Assembly: GCA_963741845.1 (NCBI GenBank)
Contig: CAVUJV010000032.1
Location: forward strand, 62,001 to 126,000
Length of the DNA stretch: 64,000 nucleotides
DNA from: Roseiarcus sp963741845
GTDB taxonomy: Bacteria > Pseudomonadota > Alphaproteobacteria > Rhizobiales > Beijerinckiaceae
Reading direction: 5' to 3'
The notes under the pieces were generated by a model. It did not search any database, had not been told where the DNA came from, and was given only the letters and a program-made list of their open reading frames with translations. The position numbers and the translations under genes were made by a program. Below, one piece after another: positions 26,947-36,533 of the stretch; position 1 is the stretch's first letter, and each line of letters begins with the position of its first letter.

Positions 26947-28594
26947 GTGACGCTCGACGATCTGTCCAGACAGGCCCAATATGCGGCCGAAGGACTTCTG
27001 GAAACCGCAACGGCGGCCGTCCGGGAGAAGGTCAGCGCGGGCGGCAAGCTCAGCGCGGCCCGGATCGAAGCGGAGCAGCATGCCGTCCACGGCCTGGCCT
27101 GGCTCGCAACCTATGTCGAAGCGATCCGGGAAATGGCCGCCTACGCCCGGCGGATGAAGGAGGAAGGCCGGTTCGGCGAGACCGAGGACCTCCTGACCCG
27201 GATCGGGCTCGGCGAATATCTGGCGCAGATCTTCGGCGGCATCCCGATGAATCAGGGAGAAATCGTGCGCCTCGCCGATTTCGGCCTTTCGGACGCGGAC
27301 ATCGCGGCGTTCCGGGGCGAGCCTGCGGTCAGCGCGCTCATCAAGGGCGGCAACACGGCGGAGAACCGGGCGGCGCTTGCGGCCAACATCAAGGAAGCGC
27401 CTGAGGGCGTGATCGGCGATCCGGGACTCGACGAGACGTTCGAGGCCATCCGCGGCGAGATGCGCCGCTTCGCCGATGCGGAAGTCGTTCCGTACGCGCA
27501 GACCTGGCACCGGACCAACGCCTATATCCCGCTCGAAGTGATCAGGGGCCTGTCCGAGATGGGCGTCTTCGGCCTGACCATTCCCGAAAGCCTATGGCGG
27601 CATGGGCCTCGGCAAGGTGGCCATGTGCGTCGTCTCGGAGGAGCTCTCGCGCGGCTATATCGGCGTGGGCTCGCTCGGCACCCGCTCCGAGATCGCGGGC
27701 GAGCTTATCCTCGTCGGCGGCACCGAAGAGCAGCGCCAGACCTACCTGCCGAAGATCGCGACCGGCGAGATCCTGCCGACCGCGGTCTTCACCGAGCCCA
27801 ATACGGGCTCCGACCTCGCCTCGTTGAAGACCCGCGCGACGAAGGAGGGCGACGATTACGTCGTCAACGGCGCCAAGACCTGGATCACCCATCCGGTGCG
27901 CGCCGACCTGATGACGCTGCTCGTCCGAACCAATCCGGCCGAGCCGGGCTACAAGGGCCTGTCGATGCTGCTGGCGGAGAAGCCGCGCGGGACCGACGAC
28001 GATCCTTTTCCCGCAAAGGGCATGTCAGGCGGCGAGATCGAGGTGCTCGGCTACCGGGGCATGAAGGAATACGAGATCGCCTTCGACGGCTTTCGCGTGC
28101 CGGCTGCGGCGCTTCTGGGCGGCATCGAGGGTCAGGGCTTCAAGCAGCTCATGGAGACATTCGAGTCCGCCCGGATTCAGACGGCGGCGCGGGCGGTCGG
28201 CGTGGCCCAGTGTGCTTTCGAGCTGGGGCTGCGCTACGCCAAGGAGCGCGTCCAGTTCGGCAAGGCCCTGATCCATTTTCCGCGGGTCGCCGACAAAGTC
28301 GCGATGATGGCGACGGAAATCCATATCGCTCGCCAGATCACCTATTTCGCCGGCCGCGCCAAGGACGAGGGGCGCCGCTGCGATCTGGAGGCGGGAATGG
28401 CGAAGCTCTTGGGCGCCCGTGTCGCCTGGGCCGCTGCCGACAATGCGCTGCAGATCCACGGCGGCAACGGGTTCGCGTTGGAATATCCGATTTCGCGCGT
28501 GCTGTGCGACGCCCGCATTCTCAATATTTTTGAAGGCGCCGCCGAAATTCAGGCTCAGGTGATCGCCAGAAGATTGCTCGAGGGCGGGAATTAG
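26947..28594 (+). CDS. Acyl-CoA dehydrogenase, long form (frameshifted as read)
   Basis: FAD-dependent acyl-CoA dehydrogenase of about 548 aa, oxidising an acyl-CoA to the 2,3-enoyl-CoA. About 160 extra N-terminal helical residues precede the usual fold. Family motifs are clear: FTEPNTGSDLASLKTRA, GAKTWITHPVRAD, RVQFGKALIHFPRV, ALQIHGGNGFALEYPISR and NIFEGAAEIQAQVIARRLL. The frame changes near 27590: deleting one base turns ESLWRH into ESYGGMGLGK, which fits the conserved Y-G-G-M-G. The start is GTG at 26947 by frame length; the true start is uncertain by a few codons. Substrate chain type is unknown. Confidence 0.82.
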
Positions 28595-28621
28595 GCGCCG
28601 CCCCCGAGCTTTCTCAATTTC

Positions 28622-28930
28622 TCAGAGTTTCTCGATCCGAACGTGGGCGATCCCCGCGTTTCGGAAGCCGAGCGTGTTCGCCGCGGCGACGGAAACGTCG
28701 ATGATCCGGCCGCGAATGAACGGCCCTCTATCCACGATCTTAACGACCGTGCTGCGGCCGTTGTCGAGATTTAAGACCTTGACCAGAGATCCCATCGGCA
28801 AGGTCCGATGCGCCGCGATCAAGCCACTGTGGTACGGATTATGATAATAAGAGGCTATTCCGAGTTGTTCGGCAGAAGCCGAGCTCGTAATTCCAGCCAA
28901 TAACGCAAATCCAAGAACCAACTTCCGCAT
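28622..28930 (-). CDS. Short RlpA-like double-psi beta-barrel protein
   Basis: Exported 102-residue protein. The signal peptide is KLVLGFALLAGITSSASA. The mature part is one double-psi beta-barrel: GIASYYHNPYHSGLIAAH, GSLVKVLNLDNGRSTVVKI and VDRGPFIRGRIIDVSVAAA. RlpA proteins of this fold bind or cleave glycan strands lacking stem peptides; short versions without the SPOR domain, as here, may be binding proteins. AGGCAGG precedes the ATG. It is convergent with the acyl-CoA dehydrogenase gene with a gap of 27 bases. Confidence 0.85.
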   Translation of the reverse strand: MRKLVLGFALLAGITSSASAEQLGIASYYHNPYHSGLIAAHRTLPMGSLVKVLNLDNGRSTVVKIVDRGPFIRGRIIDVSVAAANTLGFRNAGIAHVRIEKL

Positions 28931-29289
28931 TCATCCTGCCTTCTTGTCATTAACGATACTCGCCTCCTCTGGATGGATCATGGGGCAAAAAAATGACCAC
29001 ACAATTTTATCAGGGTTAACTTTCAGAATGACTTGACCATATGACTGCGATATGCTTGGCGCGCTCCGCTTGGCGATAATCGAAGCGCTCCAGGAGCTCC
29101 GCAGGCGACAAGGACGTCGCTCTCATTCGGCGCGAGCCGGACGAGACAAGCGCGCGCATTGTGGCGGGCTGGCCGAAAAACTTTGACGCTGCGCGCGCGA
29201 AAGCCTTAGGATTTCGCGCAGACAGGGATTTTTCCGCTATAGTTCAAGTTTACATGGAAGACGGCGCGCCAAAAGCGGAAGGCTAGACG
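28931..29289. other. Intergenic region between rlpA-like and histidine kinase genes
   Basis: 359 bases with no convincing gene, divergent promoters expected on both sides. The rlpA-proximal half is AT-rich. A possible promoter for the kinase is TTGACG at 29183-29188, 17 bases, then TTAGGA at 29206-29211; the -10 match is weak. Confidence 0.4.
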
Positions 29290-30816
29290 ATGCTGGATCT
29301 GCCAGCTCGACCGGCAAGTCAGGTTGCGGAAACGAACGCCGCTGCGCCCGCGGGCGCGGACGGGCCCTTCGCGTTTATCCGGCGCCCTCACGGGCCGGGC
29401 CTCGCGGGCCGGGTTTTGATCGTGACGATCGGGTCGGTCCTGTTGGCGCTGGCGTTGTTCTATTCAACCCGCCTCGCCGCCTATCGCGAGACATGGCTTC
29501 ACAACAAGCTCGCGACCGCACACGCCATCACGGAAGCGTTCGCGCCCAGCGGGGCGGTTCTGTCGGACGAGGAGTCACGCCGAATTCTCGATGCGGCCGA
29601 CGCATGGTCGATCGTCATCGGGACGCCCGACGGCGAGCGGACCATCGGACCGAGAGGAAATGGATCGGGAGTGCAGATCGCCCATATCAATGAAGGCGCG
29701 TTTGCTTCGATAGGCGCCGCGATTCGCGCCCTCTTCGCGCCGACGGGCGCCTTGATCCAGGCCGCCGACGTCAGCGGCGACGGCCACAGGATCGAGGTTA
29801 CTTTCGACGAAGCGCCGCTGGTCGAGGGGATGTGGCGCATCTCGCGGACGTTTCTGACCGTGTCGCTGATCGTGGCCGTCGTGGTGACCTGCGTCCTCTG
29901 GGCGGCGCTGTGGCAGTTGGTGCTCCGCCCGGTCCAGCGCCTGACCTCGAACATCATCGCCTTCGGGGAGAACCCCCAGGATATGTCGCGAGTCATCGCG
30001 CCGACCGGCCGGCAGGACGAGATCGGGCGCGCCGAGACGGCGCTGGCGGCGATGCAGAACTCGCTGGCGCACGAGCTTGCTCAACGAAAACGCCTTGCGG
30101 AACTGGGGATGGCGGTCGCCCGCATAAACCACGACCTGCGCAACATTCTGTCCGCCGCGCAGCTGATCTCGGATCGTCTGGCGGCCATCCCGGACCCGCT
30201 GGCGCAGCGCCTCGGTCCTCGTCTCGTGGCCACCCTCGATCGGGCGATCCGCTTCTGTCAGGCGACGCTCACCTATGGGGCGGCCCGCGAGCAGGCGCCC
30301 AGGCGGCGCCGGTTCGATCTCAGCGCGATGGTGTGCGAAGTGGCCGAGGCCGGCCGAGCCGAGAACGGCGAGGCGATCGCGTATCACGTCGAGATTCCGC
30401 CTCGCTTCGAGGTCTATGCCGACCCCGACCATGTGTTGCGCGCGCTCGAGAACCTCAGCCGCAACGCGGCGGAAGCGCTCAGGATCAATGGGGCCGAGGG
30501 GGAGCGCCCGCGAGCCATCCGCTTCGCGGCCATTCGCACCGAAGGCGTCGCCCTCCTCGAAGTGGGGGACACCGGCCCCGGCATTCCCGCCGCGCAGGCG
30601 GACCAGATCTTCGAGCCCTTTCATGCTTCGACCAGCGTAGCGGGGGCTGGTCTCGGCCTCGCTATCGCCTCCGATCTCGTAACGAGAAACGGAGGTTCGA
30701 TCGCTCTCGCCCCTGCGGGAGCGGACGATTTCTACTGCGGCGCCCGCTTTCTGATCCGGCTGCCGACGCAGGAGCGGCCGGCGCGCCGCGCCGCGAGCCG
30801 TTCCGCCGACGCCTGA
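29290..30816 (+). CDS. Membrane sensor histidine kinase
   Basis: Sensor kinase of 508 aa. A transmembrane helix (VLIVTIGSVLLALALFYSTR, about 41-60) and a second (about 188-212) enclose an extracytoplasmic sensing domain of about 125 residues. A HAMP-like region with a conserved PVQRLTSNIIAFGE follows. The phospho-acceptor box is RINHDLRNILSAA with His about 283. The ATP-binding domain shows the N box ENLSRNAAEAL, G1 DTGPGIP and G2 AGLGLAIASDLVTRNGG. GGAAGG precedes the ATG. No response regulator is adjacent, so it is an orphan kinase; the signal is unknown. Confidence 0.88.
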   Translation: MLDLPARPASQVAETNAAAPAGADGPFAFIRRPHGPGLAGRVLIVTIGSVLLALALFYSTRLAAYRETWLHNKLATAHAITEAFAPSGAVLSDEESRRILDAADAWSIVIGTPDGERTIGPRGNGSGVQIAHINEGAFASIGAAIRALFAPTGALIQAADVSGDGHRIEVTFDEAPLVEGMWRISRTFLTVSLIVAVVVTCVLWAALWQLVLRPVQRLTSNIIAFGENPQDMSRVIAPTGRQDEIGRAETALAAMQNSLAHELAQRKRLAELGMAVARINHDLRNILSAAQLISDRLAAIPDPLAQRLGPRLVATLDRAIRFCQATLTYGAAREQAPRRRRFDLSAMVCEVAEAGRAENGEAIAYHVEIPPRFEVYADPDHVLRALENLSRNAAEALRINGAEGERPRAIRFAAIRTEGVALLEVGDTGPGIPAAQADQIFEPFHASTSVAGAGLGLAIASDLVTRNGGSIALAPAGADDFYCGARFLIRLPTQERPARRAASRSADA

Positions 30817-30883
30817 TGCGCAAGCCCCGTCTTCCGCCTATCCTGACGGTTCTCGCCCGGTTTCCCGCGGGCCGCCCCAAGTC

Positions 30884-31678
30884 ATGAACCTCTCCGTCGA
30901 AGCATCGCTCGCCCGAACCCGCTCCATCGCCTTTCTTTCGTCGGGCGCGAAGGAGGCGGACGACGCCCTCGCACGCCTGGTGGCGCTCTATGGCGACTGC
31001 CCGCCCGAGGCGGCGGACGTGATCGTCGCGCTCGGCGGCGACGGCCTGATGCTCCAGACGCTCCACCGCACGATGGACGCGCCGAAGCCGATCTACGGCA
31101 TGAACCGCGGCTCGGTCGGCTTCCTCATGAACGAGTATTCGGAATACGGTCTGCGGGAGCGTCTCGCGGCCGCGCGTCCCTCCATCATCCATCCGCTCAT
31201 GATGAACGCCCGGGACGTCCACGGGGCGGACACGACGGCCCGCGCCATCAATGAAGTGTCGCTTCTGCGCCAGACCTATCAGGCGGCCAAGCTCAGGATC
31301 GAGGTCGACGGCTCCGTCCGCCTCAATGAGCTCATCGCCGACGGCATCCTCGTAGCCACGCCCGCGGGCTCGACCGCCTATAACCTCTCGGCCAACGGGC
31401 CGATCCTGCCGCTCGGCGCGCCCCTGCTGGCGCTGACCCCGCTTTCGCCCTTTCGTCCGCGCCGGTGGCGCGGCGCGCTCCTGCCGGACGCCGCCCGGGT
31501 CACTCTGGAGGTGCTGGAGGCCGACAAGCGGCCGGTCGCCGCGGCGGCGGACCATTTCGAGATCCGCCGGGTCGTCCGGGTGGACGTCGCCATGGACAAG
31601 GCGACCTCGCTCATCCTGCTGCACGATCCCGGCCATTCGCTCGACGAGCGGATCCTGCGCGAACAATTCGGTTATTGA
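30884..31678 (+). CDS. nadK: NAD kinase
   Basis: Phosphorylates NAD to NADP. The protein is 264 aa, typical for alphaproteobacteria. The GGDG motif (VIVALGGDGLMLQTL) is at residues 51-54. The conserved INEVSLLR and the GSTAYNLSANGPILPL region, which binds NAD, are present. It starts 68 bases after the histidine kinase gene, on the same strand. A Nudix hydrolase follows after seven bases. Confidence 0.92.
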   Translation: MNLSVEASLARTRSIAFLSSGAKEADDALARLVALYGDCPPEAADVIVALGGDGLMLQTLHRTMDAPKPIYGMNRGSVGFLMNEYSEYGLRERLAAARPSIIHPLMMNARDVHGADTTARAINEVSLLRQTYQAAKLRIEVDGSVRLNELIADGILVATPAGSTAYNLSANGPILPLGAPLLALTPLSPFRPRRWRGALLPDAARVTLEVLEADKRPVAAAADHFEIRRVVRVDVAMDKATSLILLHDPGHSLDERILREQFGY

Positions 31679-31685
31679 GGACCCC

Positions 31686-32261
31686 ATGACGAAGGCGGCG
31701 CGCGTCCTTGAGGAGAGGGTGCTGGCGAGGGGCCGTTTCGCCCTGACCAGAACGGACATCGAGGTGACCGAGGACGACGGCGAGACGCGGCGCCTCGCCC
31801 ATGAGGTCTATCGCCACGGCAAGGCGGCGGCGGTGCTCCTCTACGACCCGGCGCGATCCGTGGTTACGCTGGTTCGCCAGTTCCGCGCCGGGGCCTATCT
31901 GAGCGACGGGGCGCTGGCGACGGTCGAGGTCTGCGCGGGCATGCTGGACGGCGACCCGCCCGATCTCTGCGCCATCCGCGAGGCGATGGAGGAGACCGGA
32001 ATCAGGATCGCCGATCCCCGCCACGCCTTCGACGCCTATATGAGCCCCGGCGGCATGACGGAGAAGATCGCCTGTTTCGTCGCGCCCTACGGCGCCGCCG
32101 ACCGCGAGGCCGACGGGGGCGGAGTGGACGACGACGAGCATATCGTCGTGCTGGAACTGCCCTTCGCGGAGGCCCTCGCCATGATCGCCCGCGGGGAGAT
32201 TGCCGACGCCAAGACCATCGCCCTCCTCTATTTCGCGAAGGTCGAGGGCCTCATGAAGTAG
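31686..32261 (+). CDS. Nudix hydrolase, NudK/ADP-sugar pyrophosphatase type
   Basis: Nudix enzyme of 191 aa that probably hydrolyses a nucleoside diphosphate sugar. The overall sequence (HEVYRHGKAAAVLLYDP; LVRQFRAGAY; VEVCAGMLDGD) resembles GDP-mannose/ADP-ribose pyrophosphatases. The Nudix box runs about residues 85-106 and ends REAMEETGI. The first conserved Glu (position 7 of the box) is Pro here, while the catalytic REAMEE core is intact. GAGGA lies upstream of the ATG, seven bases after nadK. A decayed partial copy of its 3' part lies at 32688-32803. Confidence 0.8.
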   Translation: MTKAARVLEERVLARGRFALTRTDIEVTEDDGETRRLAHEVYRHGKAAAVLLYDPARSVVTLVRQFRAGAYLSDGALATVEVCAGMLDGDPPDLCAIREAMEETGIRIADPRHAFDAYMSPGGMTEKIACFVAPYGAADREADGGGVDDDEHIVVLELPFAEALAMIARGEIADAKTIALLYFAKVEGLMK

Positions 32262-32404
32262 CGCGCGGGAAAGCCTGCGCTGGAGCATTCGCGGCGCCCG
32301 CCGAGGCGGCCAGTCGCGAGAGCGGCGTGCATTTTGGCGCGATTTCGATGCGATTCCGCGCTCATTTCGGGATCAAACCCATCAAAAGAGGCCTGTTCGA
32401 CGGC

Positions 32405-32431
32405 ATTTTCGGCTGAAAACCAGCCGAAAAT
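32405..32431. repeat. Perfect 11-bp inverted repeat
   Basis: ATTTTCGGCTG, loop AAAAC, then CAGCCGAAAAT. Neither strand has a T-run after the stem, so it is not a standard terminator. Confidence 0.6.
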
Positions 32432-32687
32432 CGCGCCAATTTCTTCCGCGAATCGGGTCATTTCAAACACTTGCGCTGACATTTCCTTCCGGCCACGGCG
32501 CCGTCGATGGCCTCGGGATGGCGGAAAGATGGCGGAAAGATGGCCGCCCGGCTCGTGAGGCTTGGCGGCTTCGGCGATGTCGGCGCGTGCGTTCCGGCTT
32601 GACGTCATGGAAGGCATGATACAGTCAATGTCAGAAAAACAGAAGCAATTGTTATGGCGTTCTCATTTTAACAACCCGCCAGCCGCC

Positions 32688-32803
32688 GGCCGCGAGACAG
32701 ACCGGGGCGGAGCGGACGACGACGAGCCTATTTCGCCATGCTGGGGTTGTGCTTCGCGGAGGCCCTCGCCATGATCGCCCGGGGAAGATTGCCGACGCCA
32801 CGT
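32688..32803 (+). pseudogene. Decayed partial copy of the Nudix gene
   Basis: The sequence follows the 3' part of the intact Nudix gene (about 32100-32215) closely. In the translated frames RETDRGGADDDEP corresponds to READGGGVDDDEH. The stretch GCGGAGGCCCTCGCCATGAT, followed by CGCCCG, recurs exactly, with small indels and mismatches elsewhere. It has no start and no complete Nudix box. It is a duplicate remnant at the left edge of the AT-rich glycosyltransferase patch, consistent with a past duplication or insertion. Confidence 0.75.
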
Positions 32804-33010
32804 CGCCTCGTCGCCTGTGTCGCCCGTGATATCGGCTGCAACGCGAGCGCGAGATACTTGTGATTTTTGACAGACCAAATTCCGATGTGACACGTCAGGA
32901 AGCGGAAAACACAATTCGGAGTTGCGCTCATTCATCGCCCTCGACAGTATGGCGACAGAAGTCATAATGGTAACCCGACTCGGTCGTAGCCGCGAAGTTA
33001 CGGTGATTAC

Positions 33011-34896
33011 ATGATCTGGAAGCATAAAACGCCTAACTCGAGTCAACCCGGTCGCGATCTGATCGCAGATCGTTTCGATGAGATCTGGTATAATAATAAA
33101 TATTCGCTTCTTAATTCTGACCTAAAGGGATTGGCGCATTATTTGAAATTTGGCGCGAAAGCCGGATACTCACCGAACGCAATATTTGACGAATTTTTTT
33201 ATATCTCCGATAATCCCGGATGTTGCCAACGCTGTGCACGACGGTAAATATTTGTGTGGATTTGACCATTACGTACAGACATGGGCGGCTGGAGGCCGCG
33301 CATGCGACCCCGTTCAAGGTCATTATTATTATCTTAATTTATTTTTTGATGAACATTGGTATAATAACACTTATGATTTAAGTGATAAAGAATTGCACGG
33401 CTTCGGACATTACGTAACCGTCGGCGCGAGGAAGGGTTATTCTCCGAACGAGCGGCTTCGACGAGGAATTCTATGTCGCGTTTTACGAGGACGCCAGGAA
33501 GGATATTTCCCTTCGGAAATTCCTTTGCGGGTATGACCACTATATCCTGAGAGGCCGCGCGGAAAATCGACTGGCAAAGCACGATCTAACGAGAGCACTG
33601 GAAGCACGTCACCGCGGTATCACATATACTGTTGGTGTTGACCAGGCGCGGGCGATCGACAGACAACTTACGCCCCTGCCCGTCTGCTCCAATGGTCAGG
33701 AAGAGCGGTATTGGATACTCATTCCGACGTTGGATCCAGATATATTCTTCGGCGGATATAAAGCGTTTATTGAGTTGATATTTGCGCTTACTTCACTTCA
33801 ACGACAGATTACTATTATTATTTGCGATCACGATAGCGATGACGATGGAGCCTATTTCCGCTACTGGGTGCGGAGGCAGGCGCGGATGGCTCCCGCTTTC
33901 GAGAGCGTCCAGATCATCAGTCGCCAAAATCTGAACGAGCCGCTGCGTCTGACACCCACGGATAAGATTTTCGCATATTCGGCGTGGGAAGCGCATCTTG
34001 CGCACCATATGGCGGCTCATACGAAGAGTGGCCTCTTCGCCTGGCTCGTGCAGGAATACGAGCCAATCTTCCACGATTATTCGGCCGATCACGCGATTGT
34101 CACGAGCGCCTATCGTCTACCTCACTACCCGATTTTCAATTCGGCCGAATTGAAGAACTATTTCCAGCAGCGCAGCTTAGGCGTTTTCTCCGGCGACCGG
34201 CCGCCGGCGCCTCGGCGCGACTACGCCGTATTCGAGCACGTCTTGACTCCGCTTCGGGCGCCGACTTTGGCTGAGCTGCAAGCACGCACTTCGAGGAGCC
34301 TGATTTTCTACGCGCGTCCGGAAGCACACGGCAAACGGAACCTGTTTCCACTGGCTCTCATAGCCTTGCAAGAGATGGCGCGGGAGGGAGGCTTTGTTGG
34401 TTCCTGGGAGTTCCACGGGTTAGGAGCGCTCGCCGAGGCGACGATCCCGTTGAGCCGGGACCACAAACTCATTCTGCACGCAAAGATGCCGGAGGCCGAA
34501 TACAGCGCCTTCATGCATAACGCCGATGTCGTATTGAGCCTGATGTATGCGCCTCATCCGGGCTTGATGACCTTCGAAATGGCCTCAGTTGGCGCCCGGG
34601 TGGTCACCAATGTCTTCGAAAGTCGCTCGGAGAGCTATCTACGCGGGCTATCGGAAAATATCGTTCCCTGCGAACCAAGCGTATCCGATATAAAACGCGC
34701 CCTCACCGAAGCTATCGAGAGTTTGCACGACTTCTCAAGCCGGGTCCGGGGCATGCGGATCGCCAATTCGCAATTCAAGAATAGTTGGGCAGAAGTATTC
34801 AACAAAGACTTCTTCCATCATGAGATGAGCGGCTTTTTCGGGACCGATCGGCAGCGCGCGCCCGAAGAGGCGGAGACCTGCATTGAACAGGCATAG
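33011..34896 (+). CDS. WsaF-like glycosyltransferase with N-terminal internal repeats (two frameshifts as read)
   Basis: About 627 aa after correction. The C-terminal 390 residues look like a GT4-type rhamnosyltransferase of the WsaF class: YWILIPTLDPDIFFGGYKAF, LVQEYEPIFHDYSADHAI, SLIFYARPEAHGKRNLFP and APHPGLMTFEMASVGARVVTN. The N-terminal 200 residues contain two A/B repeat units: FDEIWYNNKYS...HYLKFGAKAGYSPN and FDEHWYNNTYD...HYVTVGARKGYSPN (A); FDEFFYISDNPDVANAV...FDHY and FDEEFYVAFYEDA...YDHY (B). The frame changes near 33218 (three C instead of two) and near 33453; each needs one base removed. Base composition is much more AT-rich than the surrounding genome, suggesting transfer. Likely role: cell-surface glycan synthesis. 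Confidence 0.7.
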
Positions 34897-34929
34897 CGCC
34901 GCGCCTCGAATGAGCGGGCGCTGCCTCCC

Positions 34930-35828
34930 CTATTTCTGGAGGATGAACATGTCCTGCCAGCCATGCTTGTAGCCGGTAAAACGCCACGCGCCCGGCAAAA
35001 ACTCCATGGTTTTCAACCCGGCTTTCTCGCAAAGCTGCTCAAACGCCCGGCGCTCGTAGGCAACGGGATCGCCGACGTCGTCCGGCATGTAATGATTCTT
35101 GGGCCGACCGGCCTCGTCGCAATGCGTATAGAAACCTTCGCCCCGGTTTTTGAAACGATACGAATATTCTCCCTCACCCGCGCCCAGCAGGGACGTGAAT
35201 CCGCCAACGGGCTGCGCTTCCGCTTCGGGAACGGCGAACATTGAGAGTATTGCGACCCCGCCGGGCTTTAGTGTGCGATTGATTTCCTTCAGGTATGTAG
35301 CGGCGGTCTTAAGATCCAAATGAGAAAAAATTGACGCGGCAAAAATTACGTCAAAAAAATTATCGAGAAATGGAAAAACAAATGTTTCACTCTCAATCGA
35401 TCCGTTGTTATTATATAGATGGTGACGGAGATCGATGTGCTGAAAATTGAAATTATCTCTCGTTATTATTTTCCTACAGTGCGATACTGATTCTTCAATA
35501 ACATCAAACCCACTGGTAAGTTCCTTCATCACTCAAATAATAACTCAATGGTAAGGCCATCCTTCCAGAGCCGCAACCAATATCAAGAATGCAACCAGAA
35601 GGAGAAAGGCGCCCGTAGCGAATAAAAAACTCCAACCACTCCAGCCCGACATACTTATAGCGTTCGGCATCGGTGTCGCCGGCCGACATGAAAGCCAGTT
35701 CGTTCATCATAGGCGCCTGGAAGACCTTGGTCTATTACAGTGCTTACTGCGCGCGCTACCAGGTCCGCCTCGGCAGAACTGAGCGCCTTAAATTCTTCCG
35801 ATGATATCCCGATCCGTTTGGGTCGCAT
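34930..35828 (-). CDS. SAM-dependent methyltransferase (two frameshifts as read)
   Basis: Class I methyltransferase of about 298 aa. The SAM motif is GCILDIGCGSGRMALPLSYYL. Later segments are FFDVIFAASIFSHLDLKTAATYLKEI and LKPGGVAILSMFA, the usual post-I to motif III region. The start proposed is the ATG at 35826-35828, because GAGGGAA lies six bases upstream and MRPKRIGISSEEFKALSSAE leads into the conserved part. Frame changes near 35702 and 35508 are each solved by removing one base. It is AT-rich like the convergent glycosyltransferase gene, so both probably arrived together. A role in methylating a surface sugar is inference. Confidence 0.65.
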
Positions 35829-35988
35829 ATATTCCCTCGCACATTCCTAAATCCAGAAAGGCCTGAAGCCGCACTTCGCCCGCCACGGTGCAACGCGGCG
35901 GGTCGAGCGCGCAAGCGCGACCAAGCGCCCGGGGGCCGCGCTATCGTGCGGTTTCTTTTCGAAACACCCGGTTCTTGACGATCTCCGT

Positions 35989-36402
35989 TCAGGCGTTGCG
36001 CGGCGGCAGCCGTTCGAATGCCGGCACGTCCTCCGCGATCAAGTGGAAGGGCTGGCTGTCGACCGTGAAGATCGCCATCTGCGGCGCTCCGTACTGGCTG
36101 GGGTCATCGAGCGTGCCGACTTTGAGAATCACCATCGGCAGACCCGGGCGATGCGTGGCGATATGCGCGCCGCAATTCTCGCAGAACTCGCGCGTCACGG
36201 CTTGTTCGAGGTCATCGCGCGTGAACCGCTTTGGCTCCCCGCGCACATAACGGAAACCTTCCGGCGGCATGAGCATGAACATGTTCGGCGCGCCGCCGCT
36301 GAAATACTGGCATTCGCGGCAATGGCACTGCGCCTTCAGCCGCGGCTCGCCTTCCGCGACATACCGAATGTTCCGGCAATAGCATCCGCCCTCGAGTTTC
36401 AT
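35989..36402 (-). CDS. GFA family zinc-binding protein (glutathione-dependent formaldehyde-activating-like)
   Basis: CENP-V/GFA domain protein of 137 aa. Zinc ligands are visible as EGGCYCRNIRY, QCHCRECQYFSG and EFCENCGAH, the C-x-C, C-x-C-x-x-C and C-x-x-C pattern. GGAGG precedes the ATG. The name GFA comes from one enzyme that couples glutathione to formaldehyde; most members have no proven activity, so the reaction here is open. It lies 131 bases after the SDR gene on the same strand. Confidence 0.85.
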   Translation of the reverse strand: MKLEGGCYCRNIRYVAEGEPRLKAQCHCRECQYFSGGAPNMFMLMPPEGFRYVRGEPKRFTRDDLEQAVTREFCENCGAHIATHRPGLPMVILKVGTLDDPSQYGAPQMAIFTVDSQPFHLIAEDVPAFERLPPRNA

Positions 36403-36533
36403 GACGCCTCCTGCGATGCGCTTCAACGCGCGTTCTCCGGCTATCGGGGCGCGATTCGATGTTCGCCCCTCCGCGCGGTTCGGCGCGAAGGTGGCGCGAT
36501 CCGCGCCTCCGCGCAACCCACGCCGGATTCGGC

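Larger units (their letters stand above)
32262..33010. other. 749-base region without an intact gene
   Basis: Holds a perfect 11-bp inverted repeat (32405-32431), a short tandem repeat of GATGGCGGAAA units (about 32517-32543) and a decayed Nudix fragment (32688-32803). From about 32600 the base composition turns AT-rich and continues so into the glycosyltransferase gene. No intact reading frame is credible. Confidence 0.6.

Noticed and set aside
32405..32431. Terminator at the perfect 11-bp inverted repeat
   Set aside because: No T-run follows on either strand and it lies 144 bases after the Nudix stop.
33200..33470. Programmed ribosomal frameshifting in the glycosyltransferase gene
   Set aside because: No slippery heptamer or downstream structure was seen, and similar breaks occur in many unrelated genes of this window.
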